Numbered from the stretch's first letter, positions 1 to 8,695 are shown. The stretch is DNA of 33,161 bases from Alistipes sp. (GCA_017624955.1 JAGAMA010000041.1:1-33161), one strand, 5' to 3'. Notes: generated by a model from the letters alone, not told the origin. Numbers and translations are program-made.

Positions 1-7
1 AAAACAT

Positions 8-190
8 AAGGCAGGTCTTCTGACTTGTCCCTTTTATCGCGCCTTCCCGATTTATAATCAGTGGCAAAGAGTGCGATAAAAACCTCCTGACGGAGTGGGA
101 TTTACAGCAACTGGTATTGTCCCGGTTTCACACCGGATTCCCTTTTCACCTTTCGTAACGCGTAGTCCGTAAAGGCTCCTTATGTGCCGC
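8..190 (-). promoter_or_regulatory. Cobalamin (B12) riboswitch, AdoCbl class
   Basis: On the minus strand the segment carries the core blocks of the cobalamin aptamer in the correct order: a GGGAATCCGGTGTGAAACCG block, GCTGTAAATCCC, GCCACTG, CGGGAAGGCG and the closing B12 box AAGTCAGAAGACCTGCC (reverse complement of about 10-26). The RNA reads leftward, so the controlled gene lies outside the window on the left. In Bacteroidota this riboswitch usually represses BtuB-type TonB receptors, cobalamin transport or corrinoid biosynthesis genes; which of these applies here cannot be seen. Confidence 0.93.
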
Positions 191-224
191 AAAGATATGA
201 ATTATTTTTAATGGATACACACAA
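190..224 (-). promoter_or_regulatory. Promoter of the cobalamin riboswitch transcript
   Basis: On the minus strand TATCTTTG (197 to 190) matches the Bacteroidota -7 element TAnnTTTG. A TTGTGTG stretch (224 to 218) lies near the -33 position, although the spacing is slightly long. It sits directly upstream of the aptamer, which supports it. Confidence 0.5.
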
Positions 225-225
225 T

Positions 226-694
226 TACCCGAAAAAATTCTCAGATTGGCCAACCCACCCCATCGCATCCTTCCCATTTATCACTCCAATCCCCATCCCC
301 TTCTCAGAGGATTTTTCGAGGATTGGACGGTATTTCGCCCGATTTTTTACGGTTTTTGATTGGAGATGAATCGTCCTAACTGCCTCAGAATGAATAAAAA
401 GGATTTGCTAAGGCGCTGATTGTTAGCGCCTTCTCTTTCGGCCGTTGTTTGTCTCACGATTAATGGGTTAAAATGGTAGATAAATCGGGGCGGTGGGTTC
501 TTGATATAGGGTGGGGGGTTATCTGCGGAGGCTTGCTAAATAATAAGTATAAAGACTCATTTTGGCCAAAAAAAGCGAGAATTCGGAAAATTATTCGCAT
601 CTTTGTCGCCGCAAAAGGTTGAAAAGTAAAACATGCAGGCAATTCGATCCCGAGCGGTGGCGGATTGCTACCTCAAAGCAGCTATAAATACCCT
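226..694. other. Intergenic region without a convincing gene
   Basis: Short open frames occur on both strands, but none has a start context, composition or recognisable product. Two structures are visible: a hairpin with 8-bp arms AAGGCGCT (410-417) and AGCGCCTT (425-432), followed only by a weak T-rich stretch, and a 12-bp perfect palindrome TTTTGGCCAAAA (560-571). A degenerate -7-like CATCTTTG (598-605) precedes the transporter gene, but I see no -33 element at the proper distance. Confidence 0.4.
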
Positions 695-1648
695 ATGAAA
701 GAGCAGTTGGAAGCGTTGAACGGCATCACCATCAACTTCGGTGAGGGTGGCATGATGATCGTCAATATTATTTTGGCCTTCGTGATGTTTGGTGTGGCAT
801 TGGGCATCAAACCCCACATCTTTAAGGAGATTTTCCTCAATCCCAAGTCGGTGATTATCGGTGTCTTGTTGCAGTGGGTGGCGCTGCCTGCCGTGACCTT
901 TGCCATTGCCCTGGCGCTCAGTCCCCTGATTACCCCCATGATTGCCCTGGGTATGATCTTGGTGGCCTCCTGTCCGGGTGGAAATATCTCCAACTTCATC
1001 TCCTCGCTCTCGAAGGGTAACACCGAGCTCTCGGTCTCGATGACCGCCGTTACGACCGCCTTTGCGCCGCTGGTTACCCCCTTCAACTTCTTCTTCTGGG
1101 GGTCGCTTTACAGCCGCGTAATCAGCCTCCAAGCCGATATCCCGACACTCGTGATCCCCTTCTTTCCGATGTTGGAGCAGATCCTGCTCCTGCTCGGTCT
1201 GCCGATTCTGCTGGGTCTGATTTTCCGCCACCTCTGGCCCCATGCTACCAAGCTGATTACCAAGCCGGCGCAGGTGGTTTCGATCCTGCTCTTTATCTCC
1301 ATGGTTGTAGCCTCCTTTGCGCAAAATTTCCAGCTCTTCCTGGATCATATCTTCTATGTCTTCTTCATTGTGCTGATTCACAATGCGTGTGCACTCGGCA
1401 CGGGTTACATGGGAGGTCTTTTGTGCAAACTGCCCGTGGCGGATCGTCGTTCGCTGACGGTGGAGATCGGTATCCAAAATTCGGGGCTGGGGCTGATCCT
1501 GCTCTTCAACCCGAGCATCTTCCCCAGTGAGATTTGGCACGGCCACTACGGTGGCATGCTCTTCATCACCGCCTGGTGGGGTATTTGGCATATCATCTCG
1601 GGACTTACGGTGGCCTACCTGTTCCGTCGCACCCCGATAAATGAGTAG
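695..1648 (+). CDS. Bile acid:sodium symporter (BASS) family transporter
   Basis: A 317-residue polytopic membrane protein of the BASS/SBF family, which uses a sodium gradient to import organic anions; the actual substrate (bile acid, pantoate, keto acid or other) cannot be read from the sequence. It is almost entirely hydrophobic helices. It carries the family's Gly/Ser/Asn-rich stretch SCPGGNISNFISSLSKGN followed by STELSVSMTA-like residues, a region of the sodium and substrate site in characterised members, and a second polar motif near the C-terminus (EIGIQNSGLGL). I chose the ATG at 695; a TTG at 665 would add ten unhelpful polar residues. The stop codon is TAG, which matters for the split gene further right. 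The acyltransferase gene begins five bases after the stop, so the two are probably cotranscribed. Confidence 0.88.
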   Translation: MKEQLEALNGITINFGEGGMMIVNIILAFVMFGVALGIKPHIFKEIFLNPKSVIIGVLLQWVALPAVTFAIALALSPLITPMIALGMILVASCPGGNISNFISSLSKGNTELSVSMTAVTTAFAPLVTPFNFFFWGSLYSRVISLQADIPTLVIPFFPMLEQILLLLGLPILLGLIFRHLWPHATKLITKPAQVVSILLFISMVVASFAQNFQLFLDHIFYVFFIVLIHNACALGTGYMGGLLCKLPVADRRSLTVEIGIQNSGLGLILLFNPSIFPSEIWHGHYGGMLFITAWWGIWHIISGLTVAYLFRRTPINE

Positions 1649-1653
1649 TCGGC

Positions 1654-2991
1654 ATGGCAACGAAGCGAATACAGCAACGCAAAATCCAGGACTACGACCC
1701 CTGGTACGCCCGTTTGCGCCGTTACGTCGATTTTTTGCTCAAGTGCTCGTATCGTGAAATCCGATACGTCGGCACGGAGCGCATCCCGAAGGATGGGGCG
1801 GTGATCTACGCCCCGAACCACACCAACGCGCTGATGGATGCGCTGGTTGTCTTGGCGATGGATCGTCAGCCGAAGGTCTTTGTGGCGCGTGCCGATATCT
1901 TCAAGAATCCGACCCTGGCCAAGATTTTTCGCTTCCTCAAGATCATGCCCATCATGCGCATCCGTGATGGATTTAACGAGGTGAAGAAGAACAACGAGAC
2001 GATCGAAAAGGCGGCCGAGGTGCTGCGCGACAAGGTCCCCTTCTGCATCTTCCCCGAGGGTCAGCACCTGGCCAAACACTCCGCGTTGCCCCTCTCGAAG
2101 GGTATCTTCCGCATTGCGCTCCAGGCGCAGGAGCAGTTGCGCGAGGTGCCGCTCTATATCGTCCCCGTGTCGTTGCACTACGGCAATTTCTTCCGTTTCC
2201 GCTCGACCGTGTTGGTGCAGATCGGCCACCCGATTCCTGTCAAGGAGTTTATGGCTGAGCATCAGGAGCTATCGCCGCAGGAGCAGATCAACCTGCTGAA
2301 GGATCAGCTGACCCTGCGCATGCGGGAGGTGGTCTCCCCGATTGCGGATGACGAGCACTACGATGCGATCTACGAAATCTGCGCCATAGCCGCCACGCTG
2401 CAGGTGCGCGCGCTCCCTGCGACGAGTAAGCGCCGTAACAACCTGGAGGCTTCGTTCGAGGCGCACAAGCGCACGCTAAAAACCATCCGCACGATGCGTG
2501 AGGAGCAACCCGACAAGGCGGCCGAACTGCTGCGACTCAGTGCCGAGGCCTCGGAGCTTCGTCGCAAGAAGGGGATCAGCCTCGGTTCGGTGGCGGTGCG
2601 CTATCCCTTCCTCTCGCGCCTGCTGAAGATCCTCATTTGGCTCGTTACGCTGCCTTATAGCGTGAGCGTGTCGGTGCTGACACTCCCCATTAACGCCCTT
2701 GTGCAGTGGATCTTCAGCAAGCTGAAGGATCGCGCCTTCCGCAACTCGGTGCGCTATGTGGCCTACCTGGTGCTGTGGCCGATTCTGCTCCTTGTGTATG
2801 CGGTCGTGGCCTGCGTGGTGTTGCCCTCGTGGTGGCCCGTGGTGGCGATTCTGCTGCTGTTGCCTGCGCCGATTGTGGCACACGACAGCTGGCATCTGGT
2901 GCGCCTGGGGATCTCGGATTTGCGGCTTTTGTGCTGTAAAAGCCTGCGCAAGAGACATCAAACCATACGAAAATTAGTGATTCACGAATAA
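1654..2991 (+). CDS. PlsC-like lysophospholipid/glycerol-phosphate acyltransferase
   Basis: A 445-residue membrane-associated acyltransferase expected to transfer a fatty acyl chain to a (lyso)phospholipid or glycerol phosphate at the cytoplasmic membrane. The PlsC fold covers about residues 35-240: an NHTNALMD block with His56 and Asp62 (a one-residue-longer variant of the classical HX4D motif, which I recall from this Bacteroidota subfamily), an FVARADIF acceptor-site block near 76-83, and FPEG at 133-136. The second half, absent from simple PlsC enzymes, has a charged region (about 260-300) and two hydrophobic segments near 320-350 and 360-400. It lies between the BASS transporter (5-base gap) and an outer-membrane protein gene (3-base gap), so it is the middle gene of a three-gene operon. 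The exact acceptor lipid is unknown. Confidence 0.85.
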   Translation: MATKRIQQRKIQDYDPWYARLRRYVDFLLKCSYREIRYVGTERIPKDGAVIYAPNHTNALMDALVVLAMDRQPKVFVARADIFKNPTLAKIFRFLKIMPIMRIRDGFNEVKKNNETIEKAAEVLRDKVPFCIFPEGQHLAKHSALPLSKGIFRIALQAQEQLREVPLYIVPVSLHYGNFFRFRSTVLVQIGHPIPVKEFMAEHQELSPQEQINLLKDQLTLRMREVVSPIADDEHYDAIYEICAIAATLQVRALPATSKRRNNLEASFEAHKRTLKTIRTMREEQPDKAAELLRLSAEASELRRKKGISLGSVAVRYPFLSRLLKILIWLVTLPYSVSVSVLTLPINALVQWIFSKLKDRAFRNSVRYVAYLVLWPILLLVYAVVACVVLPSWWPVVAILLLLPAPIVAHDSWHLVRLGISDLRLLCCKSLRKRHQTIRKLVIHE

Positions 2992-2994
2992 GTT

Positions 2995-4395
2995 ATGAAG
3001 AAGATTTTTACGCTCCTGGTGACGCTCATGCTGCCGATGATGCTCGTGGCTCAAACGGCCGATGATGCGAGCGGCTCGAAAAAGGAGATTACCAAGAAGG
3101 GCTACAACTTCGGCCCGCTGCCGGCCATCGCTTTCGATGCCGACAAGGGCTTTCAGTTGGGTGCAATCCTGAATATCTACGACTTCGGTGACGGGTCGGT
3201 CTATCCCAACACGCGCCAGCAGTGGTTCTTCGAGGCCTCGTTTTTCACGAAGGGCTCGCAGCTCTACACCATCTCCTACGACTCGCGCTTCCTGATTCCG
3301 GGTGTCCGCTTTGCCGCGACGCTGACCGCCACGAACGACAAGGCGATGGATTTCTATGGCTTCAACGGCTACCAATCCTACTTCGATTATGAGAAGGTGG
3401 ATGCAGGCAAGGATGGCGAGAGCTACATCTACACCCCGAAATACCGCATCGACCGCAAGGCGATCCTCTTCAAGGCCGACTTTACGGGCAACCTGTGGAA
3501 GGAGAAGCTCTTCTGGGAGGCGGGTTACCACCTGAGCTATTTCGATCAGGGGGCGATCAACCGCCGCAAGATCAACAAGAACAAGGATGAGGAAGAGGTC
3601 TTCCCCGATGACGAGCCGACTCTCTTCGAGCAGTATCGTCAGTGGGGTATCATCAAGGACGATGAGGCGGATGGCGGTTTGAACAGCACGCTTCGTCTGG
3701 GCCTGATGTACGACACGCGCGATAAGGAGGGTGCTCCTTCGCGTGGTATTTGGGCCGAGGCGCATGCCATCGTAGCCCCCAAGTGGTTGGGTACGAAGCA
3801 CCCCTACTACAAGTATTCGGCTACCTTCCGCCACTACCTGCCGATCGTGGCGAACGATAAGCTGACCTTTGCCTACCGACTCAATTACGAGGGCACGTTT
3901 GGCAAGGATGCACCCTACTATGTGCTTCCCTACATCACGACGATGGGTCAATCCTATGACCGTGACGGCATGGGCGGTTTCCGCACCATTCGCGGTATCA
4001 TGCGTAACCGCGTGCAGGGCCTCGATATGGCTTCGTACAATGCCGAGTTCCGTTGGCGCTTCGTCTCTTTCCCCTTGTGGCGACAGAATATTGCCTTTGC
4101 GCTCAACCTCTTTAGCGATGGTACGATGGTGACCAAGGAGTACGACATGGCGTTTGGCCGCTCGGCCTCGGATTTTGCCTCGGTGGAGGAGTATGCGCAG
4201 GTCAAGGGCGAGTACGATGCCTACATGGCGCAGGGTCTCGGACACGATCGTCCGCACATCACCTTAGGTGCCGGTCTGCGTTTTATCATGAACCAGAATT
4301 TCATCGTCTGCTTCGAGTATGGTAAGCCGATCGGGCAATACCACAAGCAGGATGGGAATGGGGCATTCTATATGAATATCGGTTATCTGTTCTAA
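2995..4395 (+). CDS. Omp85/BamA-TamA-like outer-membrane barrel protein
   Basis: A 466-residue exported protein with a clear signal peptide (MKKIFTLLVT then a hydrophobic stretch ending near Ala19-Gln20). The remainder alternates polar and aromatic residues as in a beta-barrel and ends in Phe (FYMNIGYLF), as outer-membrane barrels do. GGFRTIRGIM, near residues 327-336, resembles the conserved L6 loop motif of the Omp85 surface-antigen domain. There are no POTRA repeats: it is much shorter than BamA (about 800 residues), so it is a barrel-only member with unknown cargo. It follows the acyltransferase gene after three bases. A shared envelope-lipid role is possible but only inferred. Confidence 0.8.
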   Translation: MKKIFTLLVTLMLPMMLVAQTADDASGSKKEITKKGYNFGPLPAIAFDADKGFQLGAILNIYDFGDGSVYPNTRQQWFFEASFFTKGSQLYTISYDSRFLIPGVRFAATLTATNDKAMDFYGFNGYQSYFDYEKVDAGKDGESYIYTPKYRIDRKAILFKADFTGNLWKEKLFWEAGYHLSYFDQGAINRRKINKNKDEEEVFPDDEPTLFEQYRQWGIIKDDEADGGLNSTLRLGLMYDTRDKEGAPSRGIWAEAHAIVAPKWLGTKHPYYKYSATFRHYLPIVANDKLTFAYRLNYEGTFGKDAPYYVLPYITTMGQSYDRDGMGGFRTIRGIMRNRVQGLDMASYNAEFRWRFVSFPLWRQNIAFALNLFSDGTMVTKEYDMAFGRSASDFASVEEYAQVKGEYDAYMAQGLGHDRPHITLGAGLRFIMNQNFIVCFEYGKPIGQYHKQDGNGAFYMNIGYLF

Positions 4396-4411
4396 CGGAT
4401 GGCTTGCTAAA

Positions 4412-4534
4412 AGAAGCTGTCTAACAAGGCTGCTTTGTCGTTACGCTCACCTTCGAAATCCTCACATACGCTTTAGTATGCTGCGGTTTCTCAGGCTTCG
4501 CAAGCCTAAAATCAGCTCTTGTTATACAGCTTCT
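4412..4534. repeat. 123-bp inverted-repeat element (MITE/REP-like)
   Basis: The ends are near-perfect inverted repeats: AGAAGCTGTCTAACAAGGCTG (4412-4432; two further bases shared) against the reverse complement of 4513-4534, differing by one mismatch and one gap. The interior holds smaller hairpins, including CATACGCTTTAGTATG (about 4464-4479) and AGGCTTCGCAAGCCT (4492-4506). There is no coding capacity. The layout fits a small non-autonomous mobile or extragenic palindromic element; I recall similar sequences in Bacteroidales intergenic regions, but copy number cannot be judged from this window. Confidence 0.55.
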
Positions 4535-4543
4535 GGAAACAGC

Positions 4544-4579
4544 AAAAAGGCGTGTTACAAAAGTGACGCGCCTTTTTTT
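4544..4579. terminator. Bidirectional terminator between convergent genes
   Basis: A-tract plus GGCG (4544-4552) pairs with CGCC plus a 7-T run (4569-4579), with extra pairing inside the loop (GTTAC with GTGAC). A-tract and T-tract flank the stem on both sides, so it can end transcription from the outer-membrane protein gene (plus) and from the DUF2264 gene (minus). Confidence 0.75.
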
Positions 4580-4599
4580 GTTTCGTGTATCGTCTTTTG

Positions 4600-5403
4600 T
4601 TAGTACAGGTCTCGCGTACGGATCTCATCCGACCAGTGATGATCTTTCGGGAAGGGCGCTCCGCCCCACGCCTTTTGCGAAGTCCAGGGCTGCGGGGCAT
4701 CGCTCCAGAAGGGATGCGTGGCCGGTAGTCCCAACGGCAGGAAGGCAAGCGAGGTGAGGTAGAGGCTGCCGTTGTTGGTGTACCAGTCGGCGATGTTGGG
4801 CTGACGACCCACGAAGCCGATCGTAAGGAAACCGCCCTCGTTGAAATTCTCCCGTCCGTCGAACATGCGGTGCATGACGGCCGTCAGTGCCGCGCGCACC
4901 TGGCCGTTGCTTAGGCCGGCGGGCAGCTGCTCGTACCAGGCCATCAGTGCCAGGGGTTGCATGGCGGCCATGCGGTAGGGGATCGAACGCCCAAAGACGG
5001 GGAAGGTCCCCTCGGGCGAGATCATGCGCTCGAGCACAAGGCTGAATTTTTGGGCGCGGTGCAGGGCACGGCGGTAGTAATCCCCGTAGTGGATGCGGGT
5101 GCGTGCCCGGGCATCCTTCATCGCCTGCAGGGTCTCCAGGTACATGGCGTGGAAGACGTAGCTGCTGTAATAGTCGAAGGCAAACGACGGTCCGTCGGCA
5201 TACCAGCCATCCCCCGTGTACCACTCCTCGACCTTGCGGATGGCCGAGTTTACGCGGTAGGTGTCGTATGCCGCTCCTGCCTTGGCCAGGAAGGCCTCGA
5301 TCGTGGAGGAGAACAAGAGCCAATTCGTGTAGGGCGGATCAATCGCGCGCAGGCGGGTAAAGCAGGCGATGTAGCGCTCCTTGGTCTTCTCGTCGAGCGG
5401 CAC
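4600..5403 (-). CDS. DUF2264 domain, C-terminal part (downstream of an in-frame TAG)
   Basis: This 267-codon frame directly continues, in the same reading frame, the GH88/105 gene upstream; the two are separated only by one TAG codon (5406-5404). It contains the bulk of a DUF2264 domain (PPYTNWLLFSSTIEAFL; EEWYTGDGWYADG; FNEGGFLTIGFVG; ADWYTNNGSLYL). DUF2264 proteins act on uronic-acid-containing glycans; I recall some members classed as beta-glucuronidases (GH154). The first codon (GTG, 5403) lies inside the domain and has no upstream gap, so it is unlikely to be a natural start. Expected state: the tail of a broken 772-residue fusion enzyme, unless the TAG is read through or is a sequencing error. 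A bidirectional terminator follows. Confidence 0.75.
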   Translation of the reverse strand: MPLDEKTKERYIACFTRLRAIDPPYTNWLLFSSTIEAFLAKAGAAYDTYRVNSAIRKVEEWYTGDGWYADGPSFAFDYYSSYVFHAMYLETLQAMKDARARTRIHYGDYYRRALHRAQKFSLVLERMISPEGTFPVFGRSIPYRMAAMQPLALMAWYEQLPAGLSNGQVRAALTAVMHRMFDGRENFNEGGFLTIGFVGRQPNIADWYTNNGSLYLTSLAFLPLGLPATHPFWSDAPQPWTSQKAWGGAPFPKDHHWSDEIRTRDLY

Positions 5404-6918
5404 CTAAAGTTGGTCGTAGGCGCGCAGGAAGCTCTCGGCTACATAGGCGGCATCGACCAGCGCCTGCCCTTCGCCCTCCCAGAGCAGGTAATCGGGGCTG
5501 GCAGGATCAACGGCATGGGCGTAGCTCTTCAGGGCCCAGGCGCGGAGTTGTTGGCGCTGCTTGTCCTCCTCCGTCTCGTCGTCGGGAAGCGACAGCCAGG
5601 GGGCTACGCCCGCCATCAGGCGACCGAAGGCCTCCATGTAGATCACCTTCGCATTGCGCCCGTCCCAGGTGGGGCTGACCTCCGTCTGCATCGTGGCCTG
5701 GAGCTTCCCCTCGGCCATGTTGCGCAGCACGGGCTCGGCCATCTGATAGAGCAGGCTGCACCAATAGGCGCGATCCTGTTGCTGCGGAGCTTCGAGGTAG
5801 CGCACATACTCGCAGGCAGCCAGCAGGAAGGCCCCTACGCCAAAGGGGGCCGTGGAGTTCTCATCCACGATCTGCCCCGGGATGGCCTTCTCGCCGATGG
5901 GCTGCACATAACCCACGCGCCCATCCTTTTGCAGGGCGGTTTTCGAGAGGTAGCTCCATGCCTTGCGGATGATGGGCAGGTATTGCTCCTTGTCGAGGTA
6001 GCCGTTGTTTACGCCCCACAGCAGTCCGTAGGTAAAGAAGGCCGTGCCACTCGTCTCGGGGCCCGGGGCGTGGTCGGGATCCATCATGCTGCGTGTCCAA
6101 TACCCCTCGGGCTGTTGTGTGGCGGCCACCGTCTCGGCCATGCGCACGAACTTATCGACAAAAAACTGCCGATGCTGATACTCCGCAGGTAAATCCTTGA
6201 GCACCTTGGCCAATCCGGCCAATACCCAGCCGTCGCCGCGCGCCCAGAAATCCTTCTTGCTGTTGGCGCTTCGGTGTTTCGGATAGACATACTTCGCATC
6301 GCGGTAGTAGAGCCCCGTCTCCTTGTCGAGCATGATGCTGTCCGAGTGGCAGATGTATTCGTAGAGCTTCTTCAGGTAGCGCGGATTCCCCGTCACGCGG
6401 TAGAGCTTCGTCATCACGGGCATCACCATATAGAGTCCGTCGGCCCACCACCAATAGTCGTTATTCGGGGTGCTCATCTGATGCTCCATCACCTCGCGGG
6501 CACGGGCAATCTTGTGCGGCTCGGGCAGCAGGTTGTAGAGATCGACATAGGTCTGAAAGCAGATTTGGTAGTCGCCGAAGAGGACAAACTCATCCCCCTC
6601 GCCGTAGGTCTCGTAGCGCCACTTGCTTTTGTCGTTGCACTTCGCGCCGCGCCACTCGTTGTGCTCGGCCCACGCCTCGGAGTAGGCGCGGTAACGCTCG
6701 TTGCCGCTTAGGAAGTAGGCCTCCATGTTGCCCGTGTGGTAGGCTGCCTGATCCCAAAACGACCACACGCAGGGCGAATGGTTCGTTTGCCAATAGCTGT
6801 TTACGCGGTCGATGATCGCGCGGACCTGCTCCGCCTCGGTGGGCTTGGCGGCAAGGGCGATGGAGGTGATGCCGAGCATCGCCACGCAACAGATCGCCTG
6901 TTTGATGATATTCTTCAT
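5404..6918 (-). CDS. GH88/GH105-type unsaturated glucuronyl hydrolase with truncated DUF2264
   Basis: 504 residues to the TAG at 5406-5404. A signal peptide (MKNIIKQAICCVAMLGITSI, cleavage near Ala23-Ala24) implies a periplasmic enzyme. Residues about 30-380 form an (alpha/alpha)6 GH88/105 domain: WWWADGLYMVMPVMTKLY with the likely catalytic Asp160, FWARGDGWVLAG (224-235) and SGTAFFTYGLLWGVNNG (290-306). This family removes the delta-4,5-unsaturated uronic acids that polysaccharide lyases create. From about residue 383 a DUF2264 domain begins (TEVSPTWDGRNAKVIYMEAF; GVAPWLSLPDDET), but it is cut at RAYDQL-stop. Related proteins, as I remember them, continue with Trp-x-Pro-Leu-Asp here, so TGG to TAG is the simplest change. 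The hydrolase domain itself is complete. The gene starts ten bases after the BNR_4 gene ends, so they share an operon. Confidence 0.85.
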   Translation of the reverse strand: MKNIIKQAICCVAMLGITSIALAAKPTEAEQVRAIIDRVNSYWQTNHSPCVWSFWDQAAYHTGNMEAYFLSGNERYRAYSEAWAEHNEWRGAKCNDKSKWRYETYGEGDEFVLFGDYQICFQTYVDLYNLLPEPHKIARAREVMEHQMSTPNNDYWWWADGLYMVMPVMTKLYRVTGNPRYLKKLYEYICHSDSIMLDKETGLYYRDAKYVYPKHRSANSKKDFWARGDGWVLAGLAKVLKDLPAEYQHRQFFVDKFVRMAETVAATQQPEGYWTRSMMDPDHAPGPETSGTAFFTYGLLWGVNNGYLDKEQYLPIIRKAWSYLSKTALQKDGRVGYVQPIGEKAIPGQIVDENSTAPFGVGAFLLAACEYVRYLEAPQQQDRAYWCSLLYQMAEPVLRNMAEGKLQATMQTEVSPTWDGRNAKVIYMEAFGRLMAGVAPWLSLPDDETEEDKQRQQLRAWALKSYAHAVDPASPDYLLWEGEGQALVDAAYVAESFLRAYDQL

Positions 6919-6928
6919 GGCTCTAAAA

Positions 6929-8209
6929 TTATTCTACTTCTAATACATATACTTCGCTTGCATGGCTCTCGACGGCCCGTTCGCCATCGCCCTGATGGGT
7001 CTGCTGCACAAAGAGATGCAATTTTTGCTCGGTCTTCCAAAGCTCCGCATCGTGGCTCGGCTCCCAGGCATCGACCGTAAAGTCGGTCAGATCCCTGACG
7101 CGCCACTTACCTTTGCGGATGTTCTTTGTGTAATACATCGAAACCCTGCTCCCTCGCTCCGCATCGCGGAAGAGGTAGTAGCCCCTCTTGCGATCGACCA
7201 CCATGCGCGGTCGGGCAATCGGGATCATCTTTGTTCCGCCACCTCGGAGCGTGAAGGGGGTTCGGCGCTCGGAGATTTGTCGCTCATGCCATTGGTGGCC
7301 GTCATGCCATACCAAGCGATATTGTGGTATATCGCTCTTCATATCGCGCCAATAGGTGGCGATGTAGGGATTTCCGTCGGCATCGGCACTCATGCTTGTC
7401 TGGTTGATCAGTTCGCTATTTTGCGGGATGCGGCAGGCGTACTCCGCATTCTCGAGGCGGATCGGGAGTGAGTAGGCTTCGCCTGTGGACTTTTGCCAGG
7501 TCTTACCCCCATCCGTAGAGCGGGCGTAGCAGAGGTCGTGGTTGGTCTCCACGAGCCATGTTTCGCGCCACACCCACGAGAGGTGAATCGTTCCTGCGCC
7601 ATCGACATAGAGTTGCCAATAGGCGTTGCGCAGATTTTCCCCGTCGATTAAGACATCCTGCACCCGCTCCCAGCGCTTTGCCGAGCATAGGTAGCGGTTG
7701 AGGACCAAATTCCCGCGTCCCGAAGCCCCCGAGCGGTAGGCAAACAGCAGATCGCCGTCCGCGAGGCGGTAAAATTCGGGGTAGGTAACATCCTGTTCGT
7801 TGTCGCCCACCATCGGCTCTTTTTCGCCCAAGGTGAGCGAGTGGGGTGCTATGCTGCGGCAGTAGTTGAGTGGGTGGCCGTGGTGGTCGAAGGCCACATG
7901 CAGATACCCTTCGCCATCTACACCGATGCTGATCACATTGTGGGCATCCTTCACATGGCCACGGTATTGGCTGCGTGCGAGTTGCCACTCGGTGCTCTTC
8001 AGGTCACGCACGCCAAGCACCATCCACCCCTCGTCATCGTAGTAGGCGATGTATTGTCGCCCGTCGGCCGTCATGAGCGAACTGTTGCGAAAGACGGCCG
8101 TATTGACCGAAGTGCCGCTATACCCCTTCCCGGCCTCGACGAGGCGTTGTGCCCGAAGGGGGAGTGCCGCCAGGCAACAAAGCGAGAGTATGAAGAGCAA
8201 TTTTTTCAT
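6929..8209 (-). CDS. BNR_4 beta-propeller protein, probable polysaccharide lyase
   Basis: A 426-residue secreted protein; the signal peptide MKKLLFILSLCCLAALPLRA fixes the ATG at 8209, rejecting a longer frame from 8317 whose extra 36 residues are Pro-rich and non-signal. It shows BNR/sialidase-like repeats (ARSTDGGKTWQKS; GRQYIAYYDDEGW) and the block FDHHGHPLNYCRS (107-119), characteristic of BNR_4 propellers. Several BNR_4-type seven-bladed propellers are lyases (ulvan-lyase families PL24/PL25) or act on rhamnose-glucuronate linkages. The adjacent GH88/105 gene, which would clear the unsaturated uronate product, supports a lyase role by inference. The exact substrate is unknown. It is first gene of the minus arm of the PUL; a TATATTTG -7 candidate lies 21 bases upstream. 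Confidence 0.8.
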   Translation of the reverse strand: MKKLLFILSLCCLAALPLRAQRLVEAGKGYSGTSVNTAVFRNSSLMTADGRQYIAYYDDEGWMVLGVRDLKSTEWQLARSQYRGHVKDAHNVISIGVDGEGYLHVAFDHHGHPLNYCRSIAPHSLTLGEKEPMVGDNEQDVTYPEFYRLADGDLLFAYRSGASGRGNLVLNRYLCSAKRWERVQDVLIDGENLRNAYWQLYVDGAGTIHLSWVWRETWLVETNHDLCYARSTDGGKTWQKSTGEAYSLPIRLENAEYACRIPQNSELINQTSMSADADGNPYIATYWRDMKSDIPQYRLVWHDGHQWHERQISERRTPFTLRGGGTKMIPIARPRMVVDRKRGYYLFRDAERGSRVSMYYTKNIRKGKWRVRDLTDFTVDAWEPSHDAELWKTEQKLHLFVQQTHQGDGERAVESHASEVYVLEVE

Positions 8210-8229
8210 GGGCGGAGGAATCATTCCTA

Positions 8230-8237
8230 CAAATATA
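8230..8237 (-). promoter_or_regulatory. Candidate -7 element for the BNR_4 operon
   Basis: TATATTTG on the minus strand fits TAnnTTTG. There is no convincing -33 TTTG about 20 bases upstream, and the leader would be very short (about 15 bases), so this is tentative. Confidence 0.35.
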
Positions 8238-8485
8238 TAAAATATTACGGGGAATTCCATGCGGTGGGGCGGTGGATTTTGTGTAACAGGGTGTAATTGT
8301 ATATTTTCTTGCATCAACTTGTAAAACTTTAGTAGCTGTAATTACTATAAAATTAGAGCAATATTTTATATTTTTAGTAGAAGTAAAAATTTTATAGTTT
8401 GTTAAATGTTTAATAATCAGTAAGAAAACGTATGTTTTGAAAATCTACTAAATTGTTAAAAATATAAAAAAGTTGGCAAAAATCA

Positions 8486-8515
8486 TTGTTGATCGAAAAA
8501 AACATTGTAACTTCG
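8486..8515 (+). promoter_or_regulatory. Candidate promoter of the susC operon
   Basis: TTG (8486-8488), 19 bases, then TAACTTCG (8508-8515), a one-mismatch version of TAnnTTTG at the end of the AT-rich tract. It would place the start near 8522. Confidence 0.4.
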
Positions 8516-8695
8516 CTCAAACCTTTTTATCGACTAAAACTATAACAAACTATATTTTAACCTTAAAAAACTTAATGCCTTACCAAAAAACCATCATCAC
8601 AAAAATCAACTTCTTACCTATGGGGGTTGGCGATAATTTGCTGATTCCCAGTGAGTTGTTGTGGGGGGGGTACCTAGCCGCCGGCTACCCATCGG

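Noticed and set aside
184-369. 61-codon frame next to the riboswitch
   Set aside because: It begins inside the riboswitch promoter region, is Pro/Phe-rich and has no family resemblance.
4600-6918. Genome-wide recoding of TAG as an amino acid
   Set aside because: TAG ends the BASS gene at 1646-1648 and dxs at 19671-19673 at the expected family lengths, so TAG is a normal stop here.
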